64,000 nucleotides of DNA from Theionarchaea archaeon (GTDB taxonomy: Archaea; Methanobacteriota_B; Thermococci; Methanofastidiosales; SZ-28-30): assembly GCA_018992685.1 (NCBI GenBank), contig JACVGT010000019.1:62001-126000 (forward strand), written 5' to 3'. This document shows, piece after piece, positions 51,279-60,190 of the stretch (positions are counted from its first letter, which is position 1; each line of letters opens with the position of its first letter). Below the pieces are notes generated by a model, which saw only the letters and a list, made by a program, of their open reading frames with translations, was not told the origin of the DNA and searched no databases. The position numbers and the translations under genes are program-made.

Positions 51279-51289
51279 AGTTTTTATGC
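51279..51289 (+). promoter_or_regulatory. TATA-like box for the diadenylate cyclase gene
   Basis: AGTTTTTATGC lies about 65-75 bases before the ATG at 51352, which implies a leader of about 40 bases. Confidence 0.45.
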
Positions 51290-51304
51290 TCACCTCCATC
51301 ATGT

Positions 51305-51323
51305 AATAACGCTAAGAGTTATT
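51305..51323 (+). promoter_or_regulatory. Short inverted repeat in the cyclase leader
   Basis: AATAAC and GTTATT are perfect inverted copies separated by seven bases. The hairpin or operator would fall at the start of the predicted leader. Confidence 0.4.
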
Positions 51324-51351
51324 GATTAACAACATCGGCCCGAGGCACACC

Positions 51352-52152
51352 ATGAGCAAAGAACTGCTGATCCAGAAAGGCAAAGAAATGCTGCTCGAAA
51401 CGGGAGCCAAAGCTCTGCTGTTGTATGTTGAATCAGATTCAGATTTGGGACTTGCGCCTGAGAACACCATTTTTGTGTATGACAACAAGAAGTTCAGTGA
51501 AATTGATGACACGGGAGTTCTCATTCCACTGAACGTAAGTCCTGAAGAGAGAATGAACCTCGCTATTGCCGGAGCCATGGAAAAAGGCCTGCTCCACAAG
51601 AATGACAAAGTGATATACGTGAATAATAACAGTATTTCATTAAAAACAGCGAAAGAACAAATGGATAAAGGGATATACAAGATCCTGTTCACTGCCGCAA
51701 ATATTGACCCTGACGTGGTCAAAGAAGTCCTGGAAATCGCTGTTGAATTGGGGAAGAAAGGGCGAGAAGGAAAGCCTGTAGGAAGCACCTTCATCATTGG
51801 AGACTCAGGAGAAGTCATGAACAGGTCAACTCAGATCACATACAATCCCTTTCAGGGGAGCATGGTCAATATTCAGGACGACGTGGTGCGCAGCATGATA
51901 AAGGAGTATTCAAGGTTGGATGGAGCTTTTATCATTAGTGGCAAAGGGAAGATCATTGCGGCAGCACGATTTCTTGAATGCGGAAAGGAAGGAATCAAGA
52001 TGCCCAAAGGATTGGGTGCTCGTCACATGGCTGCAGCATGGATAACCAAGAAGACAGATAGCATTGGTGTTGTCCTCTCAGAATCAGATAATATGATTCG
52101 TGTCTTCTGGGACGGTGAGATGATTGAAGAGCTCGATCCTGAGAAGTTGTAG
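51352..52152 (+). CDS. dacZ: Diadenylate cyclase, DacZ-type
   Basis: The 266-residue protein joins an N-terminal alpha/beta domain (about residues 1-140) to a C-terminal DAC (DisA_N) domain. The catalytic DGA motif is in RLDGAFIISGKGKIIAAARF, and the second motif is LPKGLGARH-like MPKGLGARHMAAAWITKKT, with Met in place of the usual second Arg of RHR. DacZ makes cyclic di-AMP from two ATP, a messenger in archaeal osmotic and potassium control. The ATG at 51352 is chosen by the family N-terminus. The MscS-type channel gene follows seven bases after its TAG stop. Confidence 0.9.
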   Translation: MSKELLIQKGKEMLLETGAKALLLYVESDSDLGLAPENTIFVYDNKKFSEIDDTGVLIPLNVSPEERMNLAIAGAMEKGLLHKNDKVIYVNNNSISLKTAKEQMDKGIYKILFTAANIDPDVVKEVLEIAVELGKKGREGKPVGSTFIIGDSGEVMNRSTQITYNPFQGSMVNIQDDVVRSMIKEYSRLDGAFIISGKGKIIAAARFLECGKEGIKMPKGLGARHMAAAWITKKTDSIGVVLSESDNMIRVFWDGEMIEELDPEKL

Positions 52153-52158
52153 GAGGTG

Positions 52159-52983
52159 ATGCTGATTTCATTTATTGAGGAATGGTTTGGACAAGTGATC
52201 AATCAACTGGAAGAACTGATCCCTCGACTGGTTAAATTCCTGGGAATCCTCATAGTCGCCTATATTCTGGGGAGAATTCTCGCCTGGCTGGTAGCCACAA
52301 TTCTTCGCAAACTGGAGTTTGAGCGGCTGACCAAGAAATCAGAGGCAGAGAGAATTGCACGACGATTCGGCATGTCGTTAATTGGACTGATTGGATCGGT
52401 TGTGAAGTGGACCATTTATCTGATCGGGCTGCAGGTGGCTGTTGAAGCTGCTGGTCTTGATATTCTCAATCGGTTGATGCGGGGGATTGTCAGTTACATG
52501 CCCAACCTCATTCTGGCTCTAGCTATCTTCATTGTGGGAATACTGATAGCTGAGAAAGTGGGCAACTTTGTGCAGGGTCTGGCCGAAGATGAAAAGGTTC
52601 CTCGATTCTGGATCCTGGGAAACCTTGTGCGGTACACAATATATCTGGTCGTAATGATTATGGCCCTCTCACAACTGAAGATATCCACTGATGTCCTGAT
52701 AATCGTTACCGGTTCGATCTTTGCTGCCATCGGGTTGATTGTAGTCATTAGTTTGAGAGATGTTGGACCAAACGTTGCTGCAGGGATCCATTTGCTGTAC
52801 GAAAAGACATTGAACGTCGGAGATACAGTCAAAGTCGGCCGGTATGAAGGGATCATTGAAGATATTGGCATTGTGAAATCTATCATAAAGAATGAAGAGG
52901 GAGAGTTCATTGTCATCCCCAACTCACAGTTGATGAGAAGCATCATAATAAAGAAACTGTCTCCTGAAGAAGCACTGGAGTAG
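52159..52983 (+). CDS. Small-conductance mechanosensitive channel (MscS family)
   Basis: The 274-residue protein has four to five predicted helices, an MscS pore-type helix (FAAIGLIVVISLRDVGPNVAAGIHLL) and a beta domain (KTLNVGDTVKVGRYEGIIEDIGIVKSIIKNEEGEFIVIPNSQLM). MscS channels open under membrane tension and release solutes in osmotic down-shock. The start region is unusual: GGAGGTG almost touches the ATG at 52159, and a GTG at 52156 is the alternative. Being in an operon with a c-di-AMP synthase fits joint osmotic control. Confidence 0.92.
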   Translation: MLISFIEEWFGQVINQLEELIPRLVKFLGILIVAYILGRILAWLVATILRKLEFERLTKKSEAERIARRFGMSLIGLIGSVVKWTIYLIGLQVAVEAAGLDILNRLMRGIVSYMPNLILALAIFIVGILIAEKVGNFVQGLAEDEKVPRFWILGNLVRYTIYLVVMIMALSQLKISTDVLIIVTGSIFAAIGLIVVISLRDVGPNVAAGIHLLYEKTLNVGDTVKVGRYEGIIEDIGIVKSIIKNEEGEFIVIPNSQLMRSIIIKKLSPEEALE

Positions 52984-53090
52984 TCAGAGGCTTCTCATTT
53001 GTTTTGGCTGAGAAGGGGACACAGTCACGAGGCTCGTGATGTCATTACAGTCCCGGACCACAGAAAGAACATGGCTCTATGGGGGTTTCC

Positions 53091-53096
53091 TTTTTT
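53091..53096 (+). terminator. Oligo-T terminator after the MscS gene
   Basis: A run of six T, preceded by GTTTCC, lies about 110 bases after the channel stop and before the next promoter. Confidence 0.4.
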
Positions 53097-53135
53097 CTCT
53101 TGTTCCTGATTGAGAGAAGTGACTGATTGGGAAAG

Positions 53136-53146
53136 TATTTAAAGGA
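53136..53146 (+). promoter_or_regulatory. TATA-like box for the phosphodiesterase gene
   Basis: GTATTTAAAGG lies 19-29 bases before the ATG at 53165. Confidence 0.55.
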
Positions 53147-53164
53147 ACAACAATCTTGAAGGAT

Positions 53165-54358
53165 ATGAAAGTTCTGGCTGTATTCATGACTCTTTTGCTG
53201 GTAACAATGTCAGCATATGGGGAATTTGGACACGCCTCGCAGGTCATACTTCTGGTGGTTGATGGGGGTGACCCAGAGGTACTGTCTTTGGAAGGATTTC
53301 CTGTTGAAGGTCAAGGTACTGCTGTCTTCCCCCCCATGACCAGCACTGGACATATATCTCTTCTAACTGGAGTGTATCCCTCCCACCACGGCATCCTGGC
53401 CAATGAGTACAATGATGAACAGAAAACCCGGACCTACACATCCGATATGATAGAAGCTAAGACTCTCTTTGAAATCCTGAAGGAAAACAGGAAGAAGGGA
53501 ATATTCATTTCTGGCAAGAAGGGATTGGCCGCCCTTGCAGGTGCAACAGCGAATCTGACAGTAAGTCCCGACTCCTATCCAGTGTACCTGAGAGATCCAC
53601 CTCAGGATCAGGAGGGACTGACCCGCTGGCTCTTTGAAGCGATTACAGAAATTGACATACGAGAGCATCCTGACTTTTTTTGTGTCAATATTCCCATTCT
53701 AGATGGTGTTGGACATACGTACGGACCTTCCTCAGAGGAGTGTGAAGAGGCTGCCAGATTGGTGGAGGATTTGATTTATTCCTTGAGAGATTCCCTGGAC
53801 AGTGAGACAGCCCTGATCGTGACCAGTGACCATGGAATGAGTTCTGTGTCCAAAACTGTCCCCATTCATGCCCTGTTGAGGGCGGCGGGCTATGCGACCT
53901 GGCCACTGCATGTGGGTCGATGTGCATTCCTCTATGACGTGGAAGAGGGTGCAAGAGAGTTTGTTTCTAACCTTGAAGGAGTAGAGAGGATTGTTGAGCC
54001 TGACGCGTATCCCACGTTACATGTTGATCATGAGAGTGCTCCTGATCTGATCCTTGTGGCAAAGAAGGGATACCTGTTCATTCCAGAACCATTGCTGCAA
54101 TACTACAGAGGGATGCATGGTTCATTTGATGAACAGGATATACCTCTTTATATGACTGGAGCGGGGATTTCCTCTGGGTATGTTGAGTGTAGTCAGGTGG
54201 ACATTGCTCCTCTGGTGGTGGAGCTTCTTGGTCTTGAACCTGGGGTTGCATTTGATGGTTCAGTGCCCCAGGTACAAGAGAAAAAGGTTCAAGGGTACGG
54301 AATCCTGGTGGTAGCAGGAGTCGTCCTCTACCTCATCGGAAGGAACCTGTGGAGGTAA
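53165..54358 (+). CDS. Secreted type I phosphodiesterase/nucleotide pyrophosphatase-like protein
   Basis: The protein of about 397 residues has a signal peptide (MKVLAVFMTLLLVTMSAYG) and an alkaline-phosphatase-superfamily domain with a full set of metal ligands: LLVVDGGD, the nucleophile threonine in PMTSTGHISLLTG, ILDGVGHTYGP, TSDHGMSS and MHGSFDEQDIP. A C-terminal helix (YGILVVAGVVLYLIGRNLW) with a final arginine anchors it in the membrane facing outwards. It should hydrolyse phosphodiester or pyrophosphate bonds outside the cell. AAGGA precedes the ATG at 53165. Confidence 0.9.
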   Translation: MKVLAVFMTLLLVTMSAYGEFGHASQVILLVVDGGDPEVLSLEGFPVEGQGTAVFPPMTSTGHISLLTGVYPSHHGILANEYNDEQKTRTYTSDMIEAKTLFEILKENRKKGIFISGKKGLAALAGATANLTVSPDSYPVYLRDPPQDQEGLTRWLFEAITEIDIREHPDFFCVNIPILDGVGHTYGPSSEECEEAARLVEDLIYSLRDSLDSETALIVTSDHGMSSVSKTVPIHALLRAAGYATWPLHVGRCAFLYDVEEGAREFVSNLEGVERIVEPDAYPTLHVDHESAPDLILVAKKGYLFIPEPLLQYYRGMHGSFDEQDIPLYMTGAGISSGYVECSQVDIAPLVVELLGLEPGVAFDGSVPQVQEKKVQGYGILVVAGVVLYLIGRNLWR

Positions 54359-54484
54359 GACCTCCATTCAGCGCAGATGCGGGTTGTCACAGTAAAGCTC
54401 ATATACATTGAGGTCCGTGCATTGATTGATGGTTGAGCTAACTCAGGTTGGATGCTCACGAGAAGCCACCATGAGGTGCTGGCT

Positions 54485-55924
54485 ATGGATATTTTGAATG
54501 TGCAGCAACGGTTGAATTCTGATGTAGAGAAAATGATAACAGAGAGGGACATTCAGGGACTGGTAACCACATTAGAGAAGGGAAAAGACTTTGCAACCCG
54601 AATGAGAGCAGCTGAAGGCCTAGGATTTATCAGAGATGAGAGAGCCATTACACCATTAATGAACCTATTGAAGAGGAACCGAGGTGACGTCAAAGCTCTT
54701 GCACTCGTAGCTCTGGGGAGAATTCAGGGCAGAAGGGCTACTCAACTCCTTATTGACACGTTGAAAGATGATTCTCCTTACTGCCGCGAAGTATCAGCGA
54801 TGATGCTCGGAGACTCAGGGGATGAGAGAGCTGTCGCCCCACTGATAGAGGCATTGAATGACCTGGATCATATTGTCGGGGAGAAAGCACGGTGGGCTCT
54901 GGTGGAGTTTGGAACGATGGCATTGTATCCGCTGATAGATGCACTTGAACATGGAAGCTCAGGAACTCGAGAGGCAGCAATCCGGGCTCTGGGAGAAATA
55001 GGTGATGAACAGGCTACCTCTCCTCTGATACGGGCACTTGAGGACGAAAAGGATACCATACGCGAGGCGGCAGCTCAGGCCCTGGGAAGGATGAAGGGTA
55101 AGAGAGCTGTTCAACCCTTGATTCGCCTTCTTGAGGACAGGAACCCCAGTTGCCGCGAAGAAGCTGCTCGGGCTTTAGGTCTGATCAAGGATGGAGGAGC
55201 AGTAGGTGCTCTAATCAACATCTGTGGAGACGAAAACAAGGACGTTCGAGAGTCCGCAGTTCAAGCACTGGGAGAACTGGGTGATAAACGAGCCGTTGCT
55301 TCATTAACGAATTCTCTCCAAGACACGAATAAAGAGGTTCGGAAAGCAGCAGTTCAATCCCTCGGCAAAATAGGAGAAGAACAGGTGAAAGAACTTCTTA
55401 TTCGGCTGTTACAGGAGAGTGACCGTACGTTACGGGAAGGAGCAGCAATGGCCCTGGGAGAGCTTCAGGAACTCAGAGCAGTAGATCCTCTCATATACGC
55501 TCTAGAGGACCCCAGTGGAAGGGTCCGTGAAGCAGCAATCAGAGCACTGGGGATGCTCAGAGATAGAAGAGCTCTTGAACCATTGAGACGGGCGCTCAAA
55601 GAAGAATGGATTCGATGTAGCGTCAGGATGATGGGCTTTGAAACCAGAGTTACCAATTTGCCGGTCCTTGACAATAATTGGAATCAAATGCAGATTCTGA
55701 GCGCTCTCTACGAAATTCAGGGTGATAAGACCACACAATCTTTGATTGAAGCCCTCGAGGAGGCACAAATCAACATTGGGAGAGATCTGACGCAGACCAT
55801 CCACGACTACATTGAGAGATGGGGCGAAGTATTCCCTGGAGTCACCCGTGCTCAAAACAGATTCTTGAGAGCCTGGAGAATTCTCAAAGAAGGATTGACA
55901 GACACAGAGCGGGAATCGCAGTAG
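54485..55924 (+). CDS. HEAT-repeat (PBS lyase type) protein
   Basis: The 479-residue protein is built of about eleven 31-residue HEAT repeats. The pattern is E.A..ALG.i.D.rA..pLi..L.D, visible in MRAAEGLGFIRDERAITPLM, TREAAIRALGEIGDEQATSP and VREAAIRALGMLRDRRALEP. The repeats form a curved helical scaffold for protein binding. The last 90 residues form a different helical cap. The target is unknown. The ATG at 54485 is used because GAGGTG lies seven bases upstream; an ATG at 54452 lacks one. It ends with TAG. Confidence 0.9.
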   Translation: MDILNVQQRLNSDVEKMITERDIQGLVTTLEKGKDFATRMRAAEGLGFIRDERAITPLMNLLKRNRGDVKALALVALGRIQGRRATQLLIDTLKDDSPYCREVSAMMLGDSGDERAVAPLIEALNDLDHIVGEKARWALVEFGTMALYPLIDALEHGSSGTREAAIRALGEIGDEQATSPLIRALEDEKDTIREAAAQALGRMKGKRAVQPLIRLLEDRNPSCREEAARALGLIKDGGAVGALINICGDENKDVRESAVQALGELGDKRAVASLTNSLQDTNKEVRKAAVQSLGKIGEEQVKELLIRLLQESDRTLREGAAMALGELQELRAVDPLIYALEDPSGRVREAAIRALGMLRDRRALEPLRRALKEEWIRCSVRMMGFETRVTNLPVLDNNWNQMQILSALYEIQGDKTTQSLIEALEEAQINIGRDLTQTIHDYIERWGEVFPGVTRAQNRFLRAWRILKEGLTDTERESQ

Positions 55925-55985
55925 TTACCTGTACAGAGCGAGGCACCACAAGAAGAAAAGGCAGAAAAAAGGTTATAAAGACTAT

Positions 55986-56492
55986 CTAGGAAACCTCGAG
56001 ATCAGTGACCCACCATACCCAGGCTTCAGGAGCATACACCTCTTGAGCGTCCTCTGAAAATACAATCTTCAATGGTCCACCTGACTTGGTGCCAATCTCC
56101 TCACCATCTGCAGTATAGGCAATGAGAATACCGAGACCCAGATCCTCTGCCTTAATCACTGCAGAATAACCATCAGTTGCCACCACTGTTACTTCTGCGA
56201 AATTCTCTGCCCCGAGGTAATCCAGGATGTCCTTCAGTAAGACACCGCCATACTCTATGGTGACCTCCAGGTGGGGATCTGGTATGACAATTGTGGTGTA
56301 GAGCAGTGACTTCAGAGTTTCCATGTCAAATTGAAATGAGCTTCCTGCGTTGACCTTTCCAATGTTTCCAGATACGGTGAGTACCACTTCCCCCTGTGGC
56401 CCGGGGACACTCACAGATTCCGTCTGTGAATCAGGTTGTTGAGTGAGGCACCCCACCATGAACATCAGTCCTATAACAAGCAGCCGTTTCAT
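55986..56492 (-). CDS. Lipoprotein with oxidoreductase molybdopterin-binding-like fold
   Basis: The 168-residue protein has a lipoprotein signal (MKRLLVIGLMFMVGCLTQQ) and a single domain whose pattern (LTVSGNIGKV, IEYGGVLLKDILDYLG, VVATDGYSAVIKAEDL, GGPLKIVFSEDAQ, WVWWVTDLEV) matches small sulfite-oxidase-like folds. There is no cysteine to hold molybdenum, so it is probably a binding protein and not an enzyme. The ATG at 56492 has a GGAGGTGA site that overlaps the end of the upstream membrane gene. Confidence 0.75.
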   Translation of the reverse strand: MKRLLVIGLMFMVGCLTQQPDSQTESVSVPGPQGEVVLTVSGNIGKVNAGSSFQFDMETLKSLLYTTIVIPDPHLEVTIEYGGVLLKDILDYLGAENFAEVTVVATDGYSAVIKAEDLGLGILIAYTADGEEIGTKSGGPLKIVFSEDAQEVYAPEAWVWWVTDLEVS

Positions 56493-56497
56493 TGCTA

Positions 56498-58063
56498 TCA
56501 CCTCCTTACAAAGTTGGTTAGTCCGAATCTTTTTAAAGGAATAATTACCCCAATCCCAAATACGGTGGCAAAAAACGCCATGAACATTCTCTCCACTGGA
56601 TAAATAAATAGAAATGCCCTGAAGATTCCTGTATTTAATTCAAGAACCTGAACAGCCAGGAAATTTCCAATCATCAAGTCAGAAAGAACTGCAAATCCAG
56701 AGATCACAAAGTATGCTACAGAGAGTTTCTCCAGAGAAATGTTCAAGAAGAAGGATATGCCCAGAATCACCAGAGCTGCGAATATCAGAAGCCATCCCAG
56801 ATGATTCATATAGAGGGGCAGGACTTTTTCACCATAGTACGTGAAGGTACTGATCAGAGTAATTTCATGCCCAAGAGATTCTGTGGAGAAGGGGATTCTT
56901 TCATCCAGCCGTAACAGTTCAGTTCTCATGACCTGGGACTGCAACGAGAGCAGGAGAACCTGCTGCATCAATCCCAGAATCCCCGCAGCAAGAAATGTAA
57001 ATCCGCACCATTTCCTCAGTGATTCGACAGGTTTCAGATGCACTACAGCGAACAGAAGAACTCCCAGAATGACTGCAGCATAAGCCAGAAGCCTGAACCC
57101 GGAGTACCATCCTGACTCACCCATTGAGGATGATACCTCAATTCCCAGAGTGGCAATTACTGACACGAGCAGTCCACAGAGAGACACCAGGAACCACACC
57201 TTGAACGTATCAGAATCAAGAGCCAGGACTCCAAGAGCACAGGTACTGCAGAAAAGTACGGTACTCACCAACAGAAGGCTTTCACCATACGTCCCGTACG
57301 CTCCTGCAATGGCGAGTATCCCACTGACCACAGTAAGACCACCGGAGATCTTCCTTACTCTGGGCAGGTCTCTCATCACAGCAATCAGGATTCCAGCAAC
57401 ACCTGCTGTGCCACACACAATGCCTGTGCCCAGAATCCACAATCCACTGAGGGTCACGACTATCCACGCACCTCCTACTAAACTCACCCCTGCTAGCAGA
57501 AACCATATTCCTGCTCCTCTGAACCCTACCAGCTCACCATACTGCACGTGGATCCATTCTCCCAGGTGCTCTCTGAATAGCAGTCCCAATCCCAGAAAGA
57601 GAAGCGGCATATAGGGGTAGTAGTACAGTTCCCTCCCGATTGAAGTTGAATACCACAGCAGAAGAACCCCCACCATGACTACACAGGCTGTCTTCCATTT
57701 CTTGTGGGCCAGTAACCCTGCAGTGGCTGCTCCCACAGTGGGAGGAATGAACGTCAGCAACCCAAAAATCGCTCCTTGAGGCGCGAGAATCTGTCCCACA
57801 AAACCCCCTGCAGCAGCAGCATATGTCCCCAGGACGGGTCCCAGAAGGACACCCACCAGGGGCTCCAATGCCACCGCAGCAGAAATCACCTTGCCAACAC
57901 CTGCTACCACAGTCACCGGAATGAATGCAGCTACTGCCATAACTGCTGCCATTATCCCGCTAAAAGCGATTTCCTGTGCAGTTAGCCTTTGAGGAACTAT
58001 CGCACCAATTCTATCACGCAGTCGCTGACCAAGTGTCATCGATATCCATCCTGTGTAGATCAT
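56498..58063 (-). CDS. Polytopic membrane protein with N-terminal ECF-transporter-S-like domain
   Basis: The 521-residue protein begins with a hydrophobic module (LTAQEIAFSGIMAAVMAVAAFIP, VISAAVALEPLVGVLLGPVLGTYAAAAGGFVGQI) that resembles ECF transporter substrate-binding (S) components for small cofactors. About ten more helices follow, with no family I can name. It is co-transcribed with a small lipoprotein, which suggests a two-part uptake or sensing device. The start at 58063 is 58 bases from the divergent regulator gene. Confidence 0.65.
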   Translation of the reverse strand: MIYTGWISMTLGQRLRDRIGAIVPQRLTAQEIAFSGIMAAVMAVAAFIPVTVVAGVGKVISAAVALEPLVGVLLGPVLGTYAAAAGGFVGQILAPQGAIFGLLTFIPPTVGAATAGLLAHKKWKTACVVMVGVLLLWYSTSIGRELYYYPYMPLLFLGLGLLFREHLGEWIHVQYGELVGFRGAGIWFLLAGVSLVGGAWIVVTLSGLWILGTGIVCGTAGVAGILIAVMRDLPRVRKISGGLTVVSGILAIAGAYGTYGESLLLVSTVLFCSTCALGVLALDSDTFKVWFLVSLCGLLVSVIATLGIEVSSSMGESGWYSGFRLLAYAAVILGVLLFAVVHLKPVESLRKWCGFTFLAAGILGLMQQVLLLSLQSQVMRTELLRLDERIPFSTESLGHEITLISTFTYYGEKVLPLYMNHLGWLLIFAALVILGISFFLNISLEKLSVAYFVISGFAVLSDLMIGNFLAVQVLELNTGIFRAFLFIYPVERMFMAFFATVFGIGVIIPLKRFGLTNFVRR

Positions 58064-58121
58064 TACACTGGATGATCATATTGTACAATAGGTATATAAG
58101 GTTTTTCCCCCATGGTACCAC
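58064..58121. promoter_or_regulatory. Divergent promoter with 10-base palindrome
   Basis: The 58-base gap contains TATATAAG (58093-58100) for the rightward gene and a perfect palindrome ATTGTACAAT (58080-58089) at the TATA position of the leftward gene. The regulator encoded on the right could bind this palindrome and control both. Confidence 0.5.
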
Positions 58122-58622
58122 ATGGAACAACCGCTGCTTTCCATAACTGATGACGTGCTGCCGTATGTCATATTCCTTCCCTCAGACAGAGATACACAGA
58201 TGAAAATGCTGTCTGCTGTTTTTGGGTCTGAAGTCAACCTGAAGATACTCACCCAGTTCTGTGGGAGTGACAGGGTATATCAAAAGGCGCTCATTGACGA
58301 GTTACCCTACTCCAACAAGACTATTATCAATCATTTGAAGGAGTTGGTATCCCTGGAGGTCTTGAAAGAAGGAATGGAAAAACAGGAGGGGGAAAAAAAT
58401 GTGTGGGTCAAGTATTTTGAAGTAGAACCGTCCAGGAGATGGCTTATTTTCCTCATCTATGATCCTGAAACTATTTCTCCAGAGACCATGCAGGAGCTTA
58501 TAGTGGAAGTGGTCCGGTATTATGTCAAGAGAATCATGGAGCTGGCTGCTGAGTTTGGGATAGACGAACAGGTCATCAGAAACCTCTTTGAGGATGGAAT
58601 CCATGGGCAAGAAGGTGGATAA
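58122..58622 (+). CDS. Winged-helix regulator (ArsR-like)
   Basis: The 166-residue protein has a winged-helix domain in the first 100 residues (VFGSEVNLKILTQFCGSDRVYQK, ALIDELPYSNKTIINHLKEL, VSLEVLKEG) and a C-terminal helical tail for dimers (MQELIVEVVRYYVKRIMELA). Such archaeal regulators often control the divergent gene, here the ECF-like membrane protein. The PfkB kinase gene starts inside its last codons. Confidence 0.85.
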   Translation: MEQPLLSITDDVLPYVIFLPSDRDTQMKMLSAVFGSEVNLKILTQFCGSDRVYQKALIDELPYSNKTIINHLKELVSLEVLKEGMEKQEGEKNVWVKYFEVEPSRRWLIFLIYDPETISPETMQELIVEVVRYYVKRIMELAAEFGIDEQVIRNLFEDGIHGQEGG

Positions 58623-59538
58623 TTTCAGTTCCTCATCTCTGGAAAACGGGACTATCAGTGACGACCACATCCTTAGAACCGGCACGCCAATTTTGAATGA
58701 TGTAGTGTGTATTGGCCCTGCAGCTGTAGATACTGTTTTCCTGGTGAAGGAATTCCCTGTATCGGATGAGATTTCTCTTGCCTCCTGGTCAAGAGAATTC
58801 TTCGGGGGTTCATCAGCAAATGTGGCAGTGGGACTGTCACGGCTGGGGTTCTACTCAGGACTGGTCAGCAAGGTGGGGAGAGATTCAAGGGGCGTTGGCC
58901 TTCTCAGCAAGCTGATCTCAGAAGGAGTTGATATCCGAAAGATCTCTATCTGTGATAAGACTGCTCAGAGCGTAGTCCTGATCAACGAGGAGGGGGAGAA
59001 AGTAATTGTGGCAGATACGCAGTGTGCACTGAGAACAGAAGAGGATGTACCTGCAGGGTATCTTGCCAAGAGTAGAGCGTTATATCTTGGAGAGTGCTTC
59101 CTACCAGCAGCTGCGAAAGCAGTGGAACGAGCTCTGGAGGAGGGGCTACACATCTTTCTCAGGCTGAAAAATGTCCATCTCTCCTTTTTGCTGGATCTGG
59201 AAAGGATTGTCAGGAATGCTGACTTTGTCATCATGAATGAAAAGACTCATGCACAAATGAAGGAGACCCGTGAGAATTTTGTCATCACCAGGGGAAAAAG
59301 AGGGTGTTACCACCCGGCAGAAGACATTGAAGTACAGGGTATGTCTGTTCCCTGTCTAGATACGACGGGAGCAGGAGACGCCTTCTGTGCAGGATTCATC
59401 TGTCAGGTGATGGAAGGGAAGTCTGTGCCAGAGGCCCTCAGGTTTGCCAATGCAGCGGGAGCAGCATCCACAACACGGTATGGGGCCATGGATAGCATGC
59501 CTTCACTCAGTGAAGTGGAATCACTCCTGAAGCACTGA
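58603..59538 (+). CDS. PfkB-family carbohydrate or nucleoside kinase
   Basis: The product of about 311 residues has the PfkB fold with the N-terminal block GGSSANVAVGLSRLG, the middle SKVGRDSRG and the phosphate-binding site DTTGAGDAFCAGFI with the catalytic aspartate. The family phosphorylates sugars, nucleosides or sugar phosphates; the substrate is not evident. The ATG at 58603 overlaps the regulator gene by 20 bases; ATG 58594 is the alternative. Its 3' end overlaps the convergent archaemetzincin gene by 18 bases. Confidence 0.88.
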   Translation: MGKKVDNFSSSSLENGTISDDHILRTGTPILNDVVCIGPAAVDTVFLVKEFPVSDEISLASWSREFFGGSSANVAVGLSRLGFYSGLVSKVGRDSRGVGLLSKLISEGVDIRKISICDKTAQSVVLINEEGEKVIVADTQCALRTEEDVPAGYLAKSRALYLGECFLPAAAKAVERALEEGLHIFLRLKNVHLSFLLDLERIVRNADFVIMNEKTHAQMKETRENFVITRGKRGCYHPAEDIEVQGMSVPCLDTTGAGDAFCAGFICQVMEGKSVPEALRFANAAGAASTTRYGAMDSMPSLSEVESLLKH

Positions 59539-60006
59539 ATGGAACTTCCTCAGGCATGCTCGGCAGAATTCAACACTCTTGTAATCGGTATCAGACAGGA
59601 TGTTGGAAAAGTGCATCACACATTGGGGATTCGGACAGTGAACAAGTGATAGTACGTGGCCCAACTCATGAACAGCTTCCTTTGTTATCCGTTCTTCCAG
59701 ACGAGGTCCCTGCAGCCTGGCAGTGGAGATTATGGCATTGGCACCAGGTGCATAGCCGAAAATGTAATTGAGGCCTTGAGCATACAGGTCCACAGTGGTG
59801 ATGAGGAGATGGTGACCTTTCCTGATTTCCACTATATCCATAAAGGGATACACCAGGTATTGTCCTCTTGTAGGGTCGTATGCTTTCTCTGGTATTGGCT
59901 GTTCCTCTCCAATAGAACAAGAAAAGCCCATGGACTCCAAGTGGGACTTAACTACCTCCAGCAGGGTTCTTTCAATAGTTCCAACGGACACAATGATCAC
60001 TTCCAT
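59521..60006 (-). CDS. amzA: Archaemetzincin (zinc metallopeptidase)
   Basis: The 161-residue protein has the extended zinc motif HELGHVLSLVHC with the conserved catalytic glutamate. It is followed by the cysteine pattern CPNPQCVMHFSN and EFCRACLRKF, which holds a second zinc and gives the metzincin Met-turn (VMHF). It fits the family length of about 170-180 residues. The physiological substrate of archaemetzincins is unknown. It is convergent with the PfkB gene. Confidence 0.95.
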   Translation of the reverse strand: MEVIIVSVGTIERTLLEVVKSHLESMGFSCSIGEEQPIPEKAYDPTRGQYLVYPFMDIVEIRKGHHLLITTVDLYAQGLNYIFGYAPGANAIISTARLQGPRLEERITKEAVHELGHVLSLVHCPNPQCVMHFSNILSDTDYKSVEFCRACLRKFHSVLQE

Positions 60007-60146
60007 GATTTCTCTTGGCTCAAGGACATAAAGAGTCTTCTTCGTTACACGGTGGATAATTCAAGAGCGTCCATAATTCCAAGAGGAATCTCCAACAGTC
60101 ATGGTCGAGACCGCGACACTTCACCAACATTTCCTGACCTTCACAA

Positions 60147-60158
60147 CCTTTTTATACC
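60147..60158 (+). promoter_or_regulatory. TATA-like box for uvrA
   Basis: CCTTTTTATACC lies about 33-44 bases before the ATG at 60191. Confidence 0.5.
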
Positions 60159-60190
60159 TCGACTATTCTTCCCATGTGCTGGGTTTTACT

